Origin: Actinomycetes bacterium
Lineage (GTDB): Bacteria > Actinomycetota > Acidimicrobiia > Acidimicrobiales > CADCSY01
Direction of reading: 5' to 3'
Length of the DNA stretch: 36,776 nt
Assembly: GCA_025464025.1 (NCBI GenBank)
Contig: JAODBP010000107.1
Span: forward strand, 1-36,776
The notes beneath the pieces were generated by a model. That model had not been told where the DNA came from and made no database searches. It saw only the letters and a list, made by a program, of their open reading frames with translations. The position numbers were made by a program, and so were the translations under genes. Below are positions 1-8,061 of the stretch, piece after piece. Positions within the stretch are counted from its first letter, which is position 1. Each line of letters opens with the position of its first letter.

Positions 1-23
1 GGCTCCCCGAAGGGGTCCGAGCC
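1..23. terminator. Possible hairpin terminator at window edge
   Basis: GGCTC at 1-5 can pair with GAGCC at 19-23, and the CCC and GGG runs between them can pair inside with a small bulge. It lies about 30 bases past the stop of the reverse-strand gene at 56-853, so it could end that transcript. There is no T-run, and the window edge hides the rest. Confidence 0.3.
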
Positions 24-55
24 CTTGGGCCCGGCGCGCGTTCGCTACGGCTTCT

Positions 56-853
56 CTATTGATGCCGCTCGAGCAGCTCGGCCACCGGCGCGCAGTCGGC
101 CCGCCCAGCAAGGTCCACGGCCGGGCGGCCCCCGTCGGGCCCGACCGCCCGGTCGATGAGGTCGAGGGGGACGAGCTCCTCGGCCTCCTCCCAGGGCTCG
201 TCGCCACCCAGGTTGGCGATGGCGGCGTCCCACAGGCGGGTGGGCAGGGCCCGGCCCACGCCGGCCACCAGCCACACCGGCACACCGGCCTGGCGGGCCA
301 CCGCAGCGGCGGCCCGGGAGCCGGTGGGGGCGACGAAGCCGGTGGCGCCCAGGCTCGACGCCTCCAGCACCACCAGCGTGCTGGACGCCACGGCGGCGGC
401 CACGCCGGCGTCGGGGACGTCGATGGCCTCCACGTCGCTGTTGCGGAGCCGGCGGGCCAGGTGGGCACCGTCGCCCGAGGCGTCGACGGCCAGCACCTCG
501 ATGTCACCCCGGCGGGGCAGGGCCAGGGCCGCCAGCTCGGGGTACCCGACCACCGTGATGCGGGCCTCGTCGGGCAGCAGGCGCGCCAGGTGCCCGGCCG
601 TGCCGTCGTGCTCGAGCTCCTCGGTGACGGCCCACGCCTCGGCCCGGACGTCGCCGGCCGTCAGCAGCCGGGCGCACAGGAACCACAGGGCGCCGGCAGT
701 CGGGTGGCGGACGAGCAGGCGCCGGCACGACATGATCAGCCCGCCGGGGTCGTCGCCCAGGCCGCTCAGGGCCGACGCCGCCTCGCGCACGAGCTCACCC
801 TGGTCGACCCCGCCGGCCCGGGCCACGTAGCGCAACCGCTCGATGGGGTGCAT
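56..853 (-). CDS. eIF2B alpha/beta/delta-like protein (MtnA/ribose-1,5-bisphosphate isomerase fold)
   Basis: A 265-residue protein resembling the eIF-2B/MtnA/ribose-1,5-bisphosphate isomerase superfamily: an N-terminal helical part, then a Rossmann-like half with GHLARLLPDEARITVVGYPE and a late GVPVWLVAG strand. The loop that carries the active-site Asp and an NKxGT-like segment in true isomerases reads SSLGATGFVAPTGS here, so catalysis is doubtful. Function in bacteria is unknown. ATG at 853 is preferred over GTG at 874 because a TACGGT hexamer lies 8 bases upstream of it (862-867, reverse strand), as at other starts in this window. It is divergent from the gene at 924. Confidence 0.75.
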   Translation of the reverse strand: MHPIERLRYVARAGGVDQGELVREAASALSGLGDDPGGLIMSCRRLLVRHPTAGALWFLCARLLTAGDVRAEAWAVTEELEHDGTAGHLARLLPDEARITVVGYPELAALALPRRGDIEVLAVDASGDGAHLARRLRNSDVEAIDVPDAGVAAAVASSTLVVLEASSLGATGFVAPTGSRAAAAVARQAGVPVWLVAGVGRALPTRLWDAAIANLGGDEPWEEAEELVPLDLIDRAVGPDGGRPAVDLAGRADCAPVAELLERHQ

Positions 854-861
854 CGGGGTCG

Positions 862-867
862 ACCGTA
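862..867 (-). promoter_or_regulatory. Candidate -10 element (TACGGT), leaderless type
   Basis: Reverse strand TACGGT, 8 bases before ATG at 853. It matches the TA-S-S-R-T pattern seen ahead of several other genes here. An alternative is TATTCA further upstream, which would favour GTG at 874. Confidence 0.4.
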
Positions 868-908
868 CTCCCACTCGGCTGAATACGGGTCGGCGCAGGG
901 GACCTTGC

Positions 909-914
909 TAGGTT
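909..914 (+). promoter_or_regulatory. Candidate -10 element (TAGGTT)
   Basis: TAGGTT, 9 bases before ATG at 924. No Shine-Dalgarno sequence is visible in the gap, which fits a leaderless or very short-leader transcript. Confidence 0.4.
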
Positions 915-923
915 GCGCCGCCG

Positions 924-1415
924 ATGGTCGTCACGGAGGCCCCCGCCGATCTGGAGCTGTCGCCCCTCGAGGGCCCGTCACACCCGCTGCGGGCGTGGCT
1001 GACGACGTTCCACCTGGTGACGGCCGTGCTCGACCCCTACACGGCCGAGAGCGCCTGGCTGCTGCCGACCGTGGCCCGGATCTTCCGGTCCTACGACGAC
1101 GCCGACTGCCGGGTCGCCATCACCGTGACGTGCTCGGCCGAGGAAGCGGTGCAGTTCCTGGGCCCGTACGCCAAGGAGTTCCTGACCTTCACCGACCCCG
1201 ATCGGGCGTTGGTGCGGGCCGTGGGCCTGGAGACGCTGCCGGCCCTGGTGCACATCCGCCAGGATCTCAGCATCGCCGCCATCCCCCAGGGGTGGGACCC
1301 GCCGGCGTGGCGGGAGCTGACCGACGAGCTGTCGAAGGCCATGGGCTGGACCCGCCCGGTCGTCCCGGCGGCGACGGACCCCCGGCCCTACCCCGGCACC
1401 CCCGCCCTCGGCTGA
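924..1415 (+). CDS. Thioredoxin-fold protein without CxxC
   Basis: 163 residues, function not recognised. The middle has a beta-alpha-beta layout (CRVAITVTC, a helix, then VGLETLPALVHIRQD), in which LPALVHI looks like the cis-proline strand of a thioredoxin fold. No CxxC is present, so a classical redox role is unlikely. The C-terminus is Pro-rich and probably disordered. No signal peptide is seen. It converges with the membrane-protein gene at 1491-1952, with a 28-bp palindrome between them. Confidence 0.7.
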   Translation: MVVTEAPADLELSPLEGPSHPLRAWLTTFHLVTAVLDPYTAESAWLLPTVARIFRSYDDADCRVAITVTCSAEEAVQFLGPYAKEFLTFTDPDRALVRAVGLETLPALVHIRQDLSIAAIPQGWDPPAWRELTDELSKAMGWTRPVVPAATDPRPYPGTPALG

Positions 1416-1439
1416 ACGTCGCCTGAGCGAACCCGCGAC

Positions 1440-1467
1440 GGATCGTCTACAGATCTGTAGACGATCC
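1440..1467. repeat. Perfect 28-bp palindrome between convergent genes
   Basis: Bases 1440-1467 read identically on both strands. The half-site is GGATCGTCTACAGA and the core is TCTACAGATCTGTAGA. As RNA it could form a 12-bp stem with a GATC loop. It lies between the stops of two convergent genes (1415 and 1491), so a bidirectional terminator is simplest, but no T-run follows on either strand. The TACA-N2-TGTA core also resembles BlaI/MecI-family operators. It is less GC-rich than its surroundings. Confidence 0.8.
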
Positions 1468-1490
1468 ATCGCCAGTTCGGAGGTGAGCTC

Positions 1491-1952
1491 CTAGAGGCCC
1501 GGCTTCCAGATCATCAGGGCGACGAGGGCCACGACCAGCAGGTTGAGGGTCATGCCCCCCGCCGCCAGCTTCTTGCCCAGGGCCTCGGCCTCGGCCGGGC
1601 CCGACGGGCCGGCCAGCATCTTCTTGGCGTTGGGGATCATCACGCCGTGGGAGATCCCGATGGCGACGATGTAGAGCACCAGCGACAGCCACACCCACGT
1701 CTGGCCCATGGTGAAGACCTTGTCGCTCATCCCCACCAGCGCCAGCCCGAAGATCGGGATGGTGTAGATGATCTTCTCGGCCACCTTGCCCACGTCGAAG
1801 TTGGCCTGCATCACGGCACCGCCCCCGGCCGGGCCCATGGCCCGGGCCTTGGCGGCGTAGACGCCGTTGAGCACCATCGTCCCGATGCCGGCGATCACGG
1901 CCAGGACGTGGAGGAGCAGGACGAACTTGTACGCGCCGGATGCAGTGCCCAT
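1491..1952 (-). CDS. DUF2269-like integral membrane protein
   Basis: 153 residues with about four hydrophobic helices: near residues 8-30 (FVLLLHVLAVIAGIGTMVL), 60-78, 85-103 and 138-150. The pattern, with a His in helix 1 (LLLHVLAV), resembles the DUF2269 family of small predicted membrane proteins, for which no function is established. ATG at 1952 begins directly at the conserved N-terminal helix. Longer readings upstream are implausible Arg/Pro-rich translation. It is divergent from the small acidic gene at 2013. Confidence 0.8.
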   Translation of the reverse strand: MGTASGAYKFVLLLHVLAVIAGIGTMVLNGVYAAKARAMGPAGGGAVMQANFDVGKVAEKIIYTIPIFGLALVGMSDKVFTMGQTWVWLSLVLYIVAIGISHGVMIPNAKKMLAGPSGPAEAEALGKKLAAGGMTLNLLVVALVALMIWKPGL

Positions 1953-2012
1953 GGGCAGATGATGGCGGCCGCGAAGCGCATGGTCGCGGATGGCGCGGGG
2001 CAGGTCCGGGGC

Positions 2013-2261
2013 ATGAGCGACGCACCCATCGACCGCCCCACCGACGCCATGGTGCACAGCGAGCCCCTCGGCGACGACGACGTGGTCATCGACAACGAGC
2101 CGGCCGGCGCCACCGCCTCCCGGGGCGGCGGCGAGTTCCCCGATCCCGACACCCCGCCGTCGGGACTGGCCCCGGCCGACGGCTCGCCCGAGCGGGGCCG
2201 CGGCACGTTCGACGAGGCCTACGCCTCGGTCGTCGAGGAGACCCGGGCCTCCGGCTCCTAG
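2013..2261 (+). CDS. Small acidic, probably disordered protein
   Basis: 82 residues rich in Asp, Glu, Pro and Gly (IDNEPAGATAS, FPDPDTPPSG), with a short helix-forming end (FDEAYASVVEETR). No domain is recognised. It starts at ATG 2013 and its last four bases overlap the end of the convergent DUF2993 gene. The amino acid composition is balanced, unlike the Arg-rich shadow frames, which supports a real gene. I cannot assign a role. Confidence 0.6.
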   Translation: MSDAPIDRPTDAMVHSEPLGDDDVVIDNEPAGATASRGGGEFPDPDTPPSGLAPADGSPERGRGTFDEAYASVVEETRASGS

Positions 2262-2899
2262 CGCTGGAGGTCGACCGTGCCCACCGCCTTGACCACGATG
2301 TCGGGCAGGTGGTCCGCCGTGCACGAGGCGAGGATGGCGCCCTTCACCACCCGGGCGTCGATCGGGCACGGCAAGAGATCGCTGTCGGGCACCGGCACGC
2401 TGAACACCTGGGCGTTGCCCACCGTGAAGCCGATCTTGCCGTCGACCACGGCGACCTCGGCCGTGCTGGTGATCCCGCCCACGGTGACCTGGGCCCGGCC
2501 GTCGAGGAGGCGCACGTCGGCCCCGGTGGCCCGGCGGACCTGGTCCTCGGTGATGTTGGCCGTCACCGCGACGGAGTCGACGCCCTTGATGCGCACGTGC
2601 GAGTCGCCCATCAAGACGCTCCGGTCGAGCTCGAGGCCGGTGGCCTCCAACCGCAGCCAGGCCACGTCGATGCCGTGGCCGGTCACGTCGGTCAGGCGCA
2701 GGTCGAGCGTCGACACCCGGCCCTGGAAGAGCAGCCGGCCGGTGAACGGGATCGAGTGGATCTGGGCATCGACCGAGCCCACGCCCTGCACCTTCGACCG
2801 GACGCCCGACTCGACCGCCGACTCGGCCAACGACTTCGCCGCCAGGTCGCCCGCAACCAGCACCGCCACCAGGACGGCCAGCACGATCAGCTTGCGCAT
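2258..2899 (-). CDS. DUF2993 (LmeA-type) phospholipid-binding protein
   Basis: 213 residues. An N-terminal hydrophobic segment (IVLAVLVAVLVAGDLAA) acts as signal or anchor. A TULIP-like lipid-binding domain follows, with the typical DUF2993 run of alternating strands and the phrase SIPFTGRLLFQGRVSTLDL, which resembles the family's conserved PFL-x-G region. Mycobacterial LmeA belongs to this family, binds phosphoinositides and supports lipomannan maturation in the periplasm. Whether this one does so is inference. It lies 9 bases behind the DUF4288 gene, third in the fumC run. Confidence 0.85.
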   Translation of the reverse strand: MRKLIVLAVLVAVLVAGDLAAKSLAESAVESGVRSKVQGVGSVDAQIHSIPFTGRLLFQGRVSTLDLRLTDVTGHGIDVAWLRLEATGLELDRSVLMGDSHVRIKGVDSVAVTANITEDQVRRATGADVRLLDGRAQVTVGGITSTAEVAVVDGKIGFTVGNAQVFSVPVPDSDLLPCPIDARVVKGAILASCTADHLPDIVVKAVGTVDLQR

Positions 2900-2908
2900 C
2901 GAGCAGCC

Positions 2909-3229
2909 CTACCCGGCGTCGTCGGCGACGTCCCGCTCCCGCCCGGTGTCGAAGAAGGCGTCGATGTACTCGTTGGTGTCCAGCTCGCTGTCCCGCACCA
3001 GCGAGTAGACCTCGGCGCCGTGCCCGGGAGGGGTGGCCAGGGCGAACACCTGGGCCAGCCCGGCGTACTCGCTGCCCCCGAGGCCGGCGGCGTAGGCCTC
3101 GGCGTCGGCCTCGGCCAGCTCGATGGCGTGGTCGAACGCCGCCGTCTCCCAGAGCGTGATGCGCTCCTCGTAGGCGCCGCCGCCGTGCTCGATGATGCAG
3201 CGGACGGAGTACCAGCCGGAGTCGCTCAC
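2909..3229 (-). CDS. DUF4288 domain protein
   Basis: 106 residues beginning SGWYSVRCIIEH and continuing YEERITLWETAAFDHAIELAE, a pattern typical of DUF4288 (small cytosolic alpha/beta proteins of unknown role). The start is GTG at 3229, 12 bases after the fumC stop, so it is probably co-transcribed with fumC. The C-terminus (FFDTGRERDVADD) is acidic. No catalytic motif is evident. Confidence 0.8.
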   Translation of the reverse strand: MSDSGWYSVRCIIEHGGGAYEERITLWETAAFDHAIELAEADAEAYAAGLGGSEYAGLAQVFALATPPGHGAEVYSLVRDSELDTNEYIDAFFDTGRERDVADDAG

Positions 3230-3241
3230 CGCCGCAGTCTG

Positions 3242-4627
3242 CTACTTGGTGGTGCCGCCCTTGGTGAGGGCGAGGACGTCGAGGGCCTTGTCGAGCTCGG
3301 CGCCGGTCATCCACTTGCGCTCGAGCACCAGCTCGCGGATCGACCGGCCCGTCTTGGTCGACTCCTTGATGACCTCGGCCGCCTTCTCGTAGCCGATGTA
3401 GGGGTTGAGCGACGTGCCGATCGACGGGCTCGACTCGGCGTACGCCTTGCACACCTCGACGTTGGCCTCGATGCCGTCGATGGCCTTCTCGGCGAACGCC
3501 CGGCTCACCGACGCCAGCAGGCGGATCGACTCGAGCAGGTTGCGGGCGATCACCGGGAGCATGACGTTCAGCTCGAAGTTGCCGGCCGAGCCGCCGAAGG
3601 CGACGGCGGCGTCGTTGCCCATGACCTGGGCCACCACCTGGCACACGGCCTCGGGGATGACCGGGTTGACCTTCCCCGGCATGATCGACGAGCCCGGCTG
3701 GAGGTCGGGGATGCGGATCTCCTGGAGGCCGGTCCGGGGGCCCGAACCCATCCAGCGGATGTCGTTGGCCGCCTTGTAGAGCGACAGGGCGATCGTGCGC
3801 AGCACGCCCGAGCACTCGACGAGGGCGTCACGGGAGGCCTGGGCCTCGAAGTGGTCGCGGGCCTCGGTGAGGGGCAGCTCCAGCTTGGTGGCCAGGATCT
3901 TGATGGCGTTCGGCGCGAAGCGCTTGTCGGCGTTGATGCCGGTGCCGACGGCGGTGCCGCCGAGGGGCAGCTCACCCACGCGGGGCAGCACGCCCCGGAG
4001 GCGCTCGATGCCGAGCTCGACCGACTGGGCGTAGCCGCCGAACTCCTGGCCCAGGGTCACCGGGGTGGCATCCATGAGGTGGGTCCGGCCCGACTTCACG
4101 ACCGTCTTCCACTTGCGCTGCTTCTTGCGGAGCGACGCCGCCAGCTGCTCGAGGGCGGGGATCAGGTCGTCGGTGATCGTGGCGGCGGCGGCGACGTGGA
4201 TGGCCGACGGGAACACGTCGTTCGACGACTGGCTGGCGTTCACGTCGTCGTTGGGGTGGACCTTGGCCCCGAGCTTCTCCGACGCCAGGCTCGACAGGAC
4301 CTCGTTCATGTTCATGTTCGACGAGGTGCCGGAACCGGTCTGGTACACGTCGACGGGGAACTGGTCGTCCCACTGCCCACCGGCGACCTCGTCGGCGGCG
4401 GCGGCGATGGCCTCGCCCACGGCCTTGTCGATGGTCTTGAGCTTCACGTTGCTCAAGGCCGCCGCGCCCTTGATGTTGGCCAGGGCGGCGATGAGGGCCC
4501 GGTCGATGTGCAGACCGGAGATCGGGAAGTTGTCGACGGCCCGCTGGGTCTGGGCGGCCCACTTCGCGGCGACCGGGACCCGGACCTCGCCCATGGTGTC
4601 GTGCTCGATGCGGAACTCGTCGCTCAT
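3242..4627 (-). CDS. fumC: Fumarate hydratase class II
   Basis: 461 residues, normal for class II fumarase, which reversibly hydrates fumarate to L-malate in the TCA cycle without an iron-sulfur cluster. Clear motifs: GSGTSSNMN at 98-106, [18 protein letters not shown] at 179-196 (catalytic-base His183), and the signature [11 protein letters not shown] at 312-322 on the mobile loop. ATG at 4627 matches the family N-terminus; the earlier in-frame ATG at 4675 adds an unconserved extension. TACCGT lies 7 bases upstream, suggesting a leaderless mRNA. It heads a three-gene run with the DUF4288 and DUF2993 genes. Confidence 0.97.
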   Translation of the reverse strand: MSDEFRIEHDTMGEVRVPVAAKWAAQTQRAVDNFPISGLHIDRALIAALANIKGAAALSNVKLKTIDKAVGEAIAAAADEVAGGQWDDQFPVDVYQTGSGTSSNMNMNEVLSSLASEKLGAKVHPNDDVNASQSSNDVFPSAIHVAAAATITDDLIPALEQLAASLRKKQRKWKTVVKSGRTHLMDATPVTLGQEFGGYAQSVELGIERLRGVLPRVGELPLGGTAVGTGINADKRFAPNAIKILATKLELPLTEARDHFEAQASRDALVECSGVLRTIALSLYKAANDIRWMGSGPRTGLQEIRIPDLQPGSSIMPGKVNPVIPEAVCQVVAQVMGNDAAVAFGGSAGNFELNVMLPVIARNLLESIRLLASVSRAFAEKAIDGIEANVEVCKAYAESSPSIGTSLNPYIGYEKAAEVIKESTKTGRSIRELVLERKWMTGAELDKALDVLALTKGGTTK

Positions 4628-4634
4628 GGCCGGG

Positions 4635-4640
4635 ACGGTA
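4635..4640 (-). promoter_or_regulatory. Candidate -10 element of fumC (TACCGT)
   Basis: Reverse-strand TACCGT, 7 bases before the fumC ATG at 4627. The same hexamer at nearly the same distance precedes the genes at 7102 and 13617. No Shine-Dalgarno sequence fits in the gap, so transcription probably begins at or next to the start codon. Confidence 0.5.
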
Positions 4641-4724
4641 GCCCCGAGGCCGTTCCACCCAGAAAACGGCACCACGATCTGTTGGAGGGATCCGCACGCT
4701 CCGTGGCGAAATCAACCAGGGCCC

Positions 4725-7019
4725 ATGGACAGCCGCACCTCCCTCGCTCCGACCTGGGACACCGGGACCCAGGACATGGTCGCGACCAGCTCGGGGCGCA
4801 TCGCCCGTCAGGCCCGCGTCGACGCCCTCCTCGTCGTCCTCCTCGCCGTGGTCCTCGGCGCCCTGGCCACCACCACGGTGCTGAAGGAGGGCCCGTCGGC
4901 CCAGGCCTGGGCCCTCGCCGCCGTCGTCGTCGTGGCACCCACGCTCGCCGTGCACCTCCTCCTCACCTGGAACCGGGCCCGGGTCGGCGCCGTCGAGGTC
5001 GCCCTCGGCCGGGCCGAGGAGCGGATGCGGCTGCTCTTCCACTCCAGCCCCGAGCCGATGTGGGTCTACGACCAGGAGAGCCTGGCCGTCGTCGACGTGA
5101 ACCCGGCTGCCGTCCAGGCCTACGGCTGGCGGCGCGACGAGTTCCTCCGGCTCTCCCTGGTCGACATCGTCGACACCGGCACCGACGAGCTGCGCTCGGT
5201 CATGGGCAGCCTGCCCGAGCCGACGACGTTCCTCGGCGAGTGGCGCCACCGGCGCAAGGACGGCTCGACCCGCTGGGTGCTCGTCACGACCCAGGCCGTG
5301 GAGCACGGCGGCCGGTCGGCCCGCCTCAGCGTGGCCCACGACGTCACGGCCCAGCACGAGCACGAGGCCCGCACCCGGGCCATCCTCGACCACGCCCCCG
5401 ACGCCATCCTCACGATCGACCTCGACGGCCTCGTCGAGTCGCTCAACCCGGCTGCCGAGCGCATGTTCGGCCACCGCGGCGACACCGTCGTCGGCACCGA
5501 CGTCGGCCGCCTCATGGAGCCGTCGGCCGACGAGAGCACCCTCCCGGTCGGCACCGTGCAGGTCCGCACCCGCGCCGGCCTCCAGCTCGGCAGGGAGGTC
5601 ACCGGACGCCGGGCCGACGGCACCACGTTCCCCCTCGAGCTGTCCGTCACGGAGGTCGAGCTCGGCGACCGGACGATCTGCACCCTCGTCGCCCGCGACG
5701 TCACCGAGCGCAAGGCGTTCGAGCGCCGGCTCACCCACCAGGGCACCCACGACGCCCTCACCGGCCTGCCCAACCGGGTGCTGTTCATGGACCGCCTGGC
5801 CCACGCCCTGGCCACCGCCCGCCGCTCCCGGCGCCCGATGGCCGTGCTGTTCTGCGACATCGACCGGTTCAAGGTCATCAACGACAGCCTCGGCCACACG
5901 GCCGGTGATGCCCTGCTGTTCGCCGTGGCCGGACGCTTCCGCTCCGCCCTCCGGGCCGGCGACACGGTGGCCCGCTTCGGCGGCGACGAGTTCGTGATCC
6001 TCGCCGAGGACCTGGCCGACGAGGCCGACGCCGTGATCGTGGCCGAGAAGCTGGCCGAGGCGCTCCGGGAGCCGATCGCCATCGGCACCCAGGAGATCGT
6101 CGTGTCGTCGAGCGTGGGCATCGCGGTGGCCGACCCCGAGACGGCCACGCCCGAGACCCTCGTGCGCGACGCCGACGTCGCCATGTACCGGGCCAAGGCC
6201 AATGGTCGGGCCCGCCACGTGCAGTTCGACGCCGACCTGCGCCGCCAGGCCATCCAGCGCATGGACACCGAGAGCGCCCTGCGCCGGGGCATGGGCCTCC
6301 AGGAGTTCGTCGTCCACTACCAGCCCGAGGTCAACATCACCTCGGGCAAGGTCGAGGGCGTCGAGGCGCTGGTGCGATGGGACCACCCCGACCACGGCCT
6401 CACCGTCCCGGCCAACTTCCTGCCGGTGGCCGAGGAGACCGGCCTGATCGTCGCCATCGGCGAGACGGTGTTCCACCAGGCATGCCTGCAGGCGGCGCGC
6501 TGGCACGAGCAGTTCGGCGTCGACGCTCCGACGATGTGGGTCAACGTCTCGGCCCGCCAGCTCGCCTCCCCGATGCTCGTCGAGGTGGTCCGGACGGCTG
6601 TCGAGTCGTTCCTGCCGGCACCGGCGTGCCTCGGGCTCGAGATCACCGAGACCGACATCGTCCCCGACGACGACCTCAGCCGGAAGACGATGGAGGACCT
6701 CACCGACCTCGGCGTGCGCATCGCCATCGACGACTTCGGCACCGGGTTCGCCTCGCTCTCCTACCTGTGGCGCTTCCCGGCCCAGGTGGTGAAGATCGAC
6801 CGGTCCTTCGTCCGCCGGCTCGACGAGGAGCGAGAGGCCACCGTGCTCGTCGCCGCCATGATCCAGCTCGCCCACTCGCTCGGGAAGACGACGGTGGCCG
6901 AGGGCGTCGAGACGGAGGAGCAGCTCGCCCGGCTCCGGAGCCTCGGCTGCGATGCGGTCCAGGGCTACCTGCTCGGCCGCCCGGCCCCGGCCGACCAGAT
7001 CCAGCTGCTGCTGGGGTAG
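4725..7019 (+). CDS. Membrane-anchored PAS-PAS-GGDEF-EAL cyclic-di-GMP protein
   Basis: 764 residues. Two membrane helices (about 33-53 and 61-81), two PAS domains (about 98-215 and 220-340), a GGDEF diguanylate cyclase with intact GGDEF at 419-423, and an EAL phosphodiesterase with EAL at 547-549, DDFGTGFASLSYL, KIDRSFV and AEGVE. An RAGD sequence five residues before GGDEF is the RxxD inhibitory site that binds product. All key residues look intact, so it may both make and degrade cyclic-di-GMP, with the PAS domains as sensors. ATG 4725 is chosen; ATG 4776 is the alternative. It is divergent from fumC. Confidence 0.93.
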   Translation: MDSRTSLAPTWDTGTQDMVATSSGRIARQARVDALLVVLLAVVLGALATTTVLKEGPSAQAWALAAVVVVAPTLAVHLLLTWNRARVGAVEVALGRAEERMRLLFHSSPEPMWVYDQESLAVVDVNPAAVQAYGWRRDEFLRLSLVDIVDTGTDELRSVMGSLPEPTTFLGEWRHRRKDGSTRWVLVTTQAVEHGGRSARLSVAHDVTAQHEHEARTRAILDHAPDAILTIDLDGLVESLNPAAERMFGHRGDTVVGTDVGRLMEPSADESTLPVGTVQVRTRAGLQLGREVTGRRADGTTFPLELSVTEVELGDRTICTLVARDVTERKAFERRLTHQGTHDALTGLPNRVLFMDRLAHALATARRSRRPMAVLFCDIDRFKVINDSLGHTAGDALLFAVAGRFRSALRAGDTVARFGGDEFVILAEDLADEADAVIVAEKLAEALREPIAIGTQEIVVSSSVGIAVADPETATPETLVRDADVAMYRAKANGRARHVQFDADLRRQAIQRMDTESALRRGMGLQEFVVHYQPEVNITSGKVEGVEALVRWDHPDHGLTVPANFLPVAEETGLIVAIGETVFHQACLQAARWHEQFGVDAPTMWVNVSARQLASPMLVEVVRTAVESFLPAPACLGLEITETDIVPDDDLSRKTMEDLTDLGVRIAIDDFGTGFASLSYLWRFPAQVVKIDRSFVRRLDEEREATVLVAAMIQLAHSLGKTTVAEGVETEEQLARLRSLGCDAVQGYLLGRPAPADQIQLLLG

Positions 7020-7036
7020 GACCACCGGTGATCCCC

Positions 7037-7049
7037 GGGGCTGCGCCCC
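7037..7049 (+). terminator. Short GC hairpin after the GGDEF-EAL gene
   Basis: GGGGC at 7037-7041 and GCCCC at 7045-7049 pair around a TGC loop, 18 bases past the stop at 7019. The stem is short and has no T-run, so this is only a candidate terminator. Confidence 0.4.
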
Positions 7050-7088
7050 CATCTCCGTCCGGCCCGCTGGCGCTCGCGCGCCGGGGAC

Positions 7089-7094
7089 TACCGT
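7089..7094 (+). promoter_or_regulatory. Candidate -10 element (TACCGT)
   Basis: TACCGT, 7 bases before the GTG start at 7102 and identical to the element before fumC. It suggests a leaderless transcript. Confidence 0.5.
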
Positions 7095-7101
7095 CCGCCC
7101 C

Positions 7102-7995
7102 GTGAAGGTGCGGGTGGCGTTCGGGCTGGGCACGGGCGCCTTCGTCGACGCCGGCCGCTTCGGGGAGCTGGTCGACCAGCTCGAGGACGGTGGGTGGGAC
7201 TCGCTGTGGCTGTCGGAGCGGCTGAACGGCCCGGCCCCCGACCCGCTGGTGGCGCTCGCCGTGGCCGCCGGGCGGACCCGCCGGCTGAAGTTCGGCACGT
7301 CGGTGCTGGTGCTGCCCGGGCGCAACCCGGTGGTGCTGGCCAAGGAGCTGGCCTCGCTCGACCGGCTGTCGGGTGGGCGCATGCTCCCCGCCGTGGGCCT
7401 CGGTGCCCCCGACCCGCTCGAGCACCAGGCCTTCGGCGTCACCCGCGAGGAGCGGGCTGCCCTGTTCGACGAGATCCTGCCGCTGCTCCGGGCGCTGTGG
7501 ACCGGTGCGCCGGTGCACCACGACGGTCCCCGCTTCCGCCTCGACGGCGTCACCGTCGAGGTCACGCCCGTGCAGGACCCGTTCGACGTGTGGCTCGGTG
7601 GCATCGCGCCGTCCGAGCTGCGCCGGGTCGGCCGGCTGGGCGACGGCTGGCTGCCGTCGTTCGTGACGCCCGAGGACGCCGCCGCCGCCCGTCCCGCCGT
7701 CGAGGAGGCCGCCGCCGCGGCCGGCCGGCGCATCGACCCCGAGCACTGGGGGGCGCTCGTCCTCTACTCGAAGGACGGGCTGCCCGAGCGGTTCCGCGCC
7801 GCCCTGGCCAAGCGGCGCCCCGACGTCGACCCCACGTCCGTCGTGCCCGACACCGTCGAGGGCGTGCGGACGCTGCTGGAGGGGTTCATCGCCCACGGCT
7901 TCAGCAAGCTCGTGGTCGTGCCCGCCGGCGACGTCGCCGACTGGCCGGCCGAGGTCGCCCTCCTCGGCGATGCCTTGCTCGACCTCCAGAGCTAG
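7102..7995 (+). CDS. LLM-class, probably F420-dependent, oxidoreductase
   Basis: 297 residues with a luciferase-like TIM barrel: DSLWLSERL, LKFGTSVLVLPGRNPVVLAKELASLD and LSGGRMLPAVGLG are typical of F420- or FMN-dependent LLM enzymes, and the overall wording resembles the actinobacterial MSMEG_3544-type subfamily. Such enzymes transfer hydride between coenzyme F420 and an organic substrate in the cytosol; the substrate here is unknown. GTG at 7102 is chosen because the family begins at VKVRVAFGLG and a -10-like TACCGT lies just upstream. The gene stands alone and converges with the DinB-like gene. Confidence 0.88.
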   Translation: MKVRVAFGLGTGAFVDAGRFGELVDQLEDGGWDSLWLSERLNGPAPDPLVALAVAAGRTRRLKFGTSVLVLPGRNPVVLAKELASLDRLSGGRMLPAVGLGAPDPLEHQAFGVTREERAALFDEILPLLRALWTGAPVHHDGPRFRLDGVTVEVTPVQDPFDVWLGGIAPSELRRVGRLGDGWLPSFVTPEDAAAARPAVEEAAAAAGRRIDPEHWGALVLYSKDGLPERFRAALAKRRPDVDPTSVVPDTVEGVRTLLEGFIAHGFSKLVVVPAGDVADWPAEVALLGDALLDLQS

Positions 7996-8061
7996 GCCTA
8001 CGCCGCGGCGGGGAGTCGGCCCGGGCTCTCGCCAGGAACGCGCCCGCGGCTGGGCCAGGCC

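Noticed and set aside
1491..3815. A long reverse frame (774 codons) joined to the DUF2269-like protein
   Set aside because: Only the last 153 codons look like protein. The upstream part is antisense to the small acidic gene and out of frame with the DUF2993 and DUF4288 genes.
1940..5908. A very long forward open frame (1322 codons)
   Set aside because: It lies opposite DUF2993, DUF4288 and fumC, is extremely rich in Arg, His, Pro and Gly, and has no domain. It is an artefact of high GC content.
3972..7733. A long reverse open frame of 1253 codons across the GGDEF-EAL gene
   Set aside because: Low-complexity shadow of the real forward gene, with no conserved motif.
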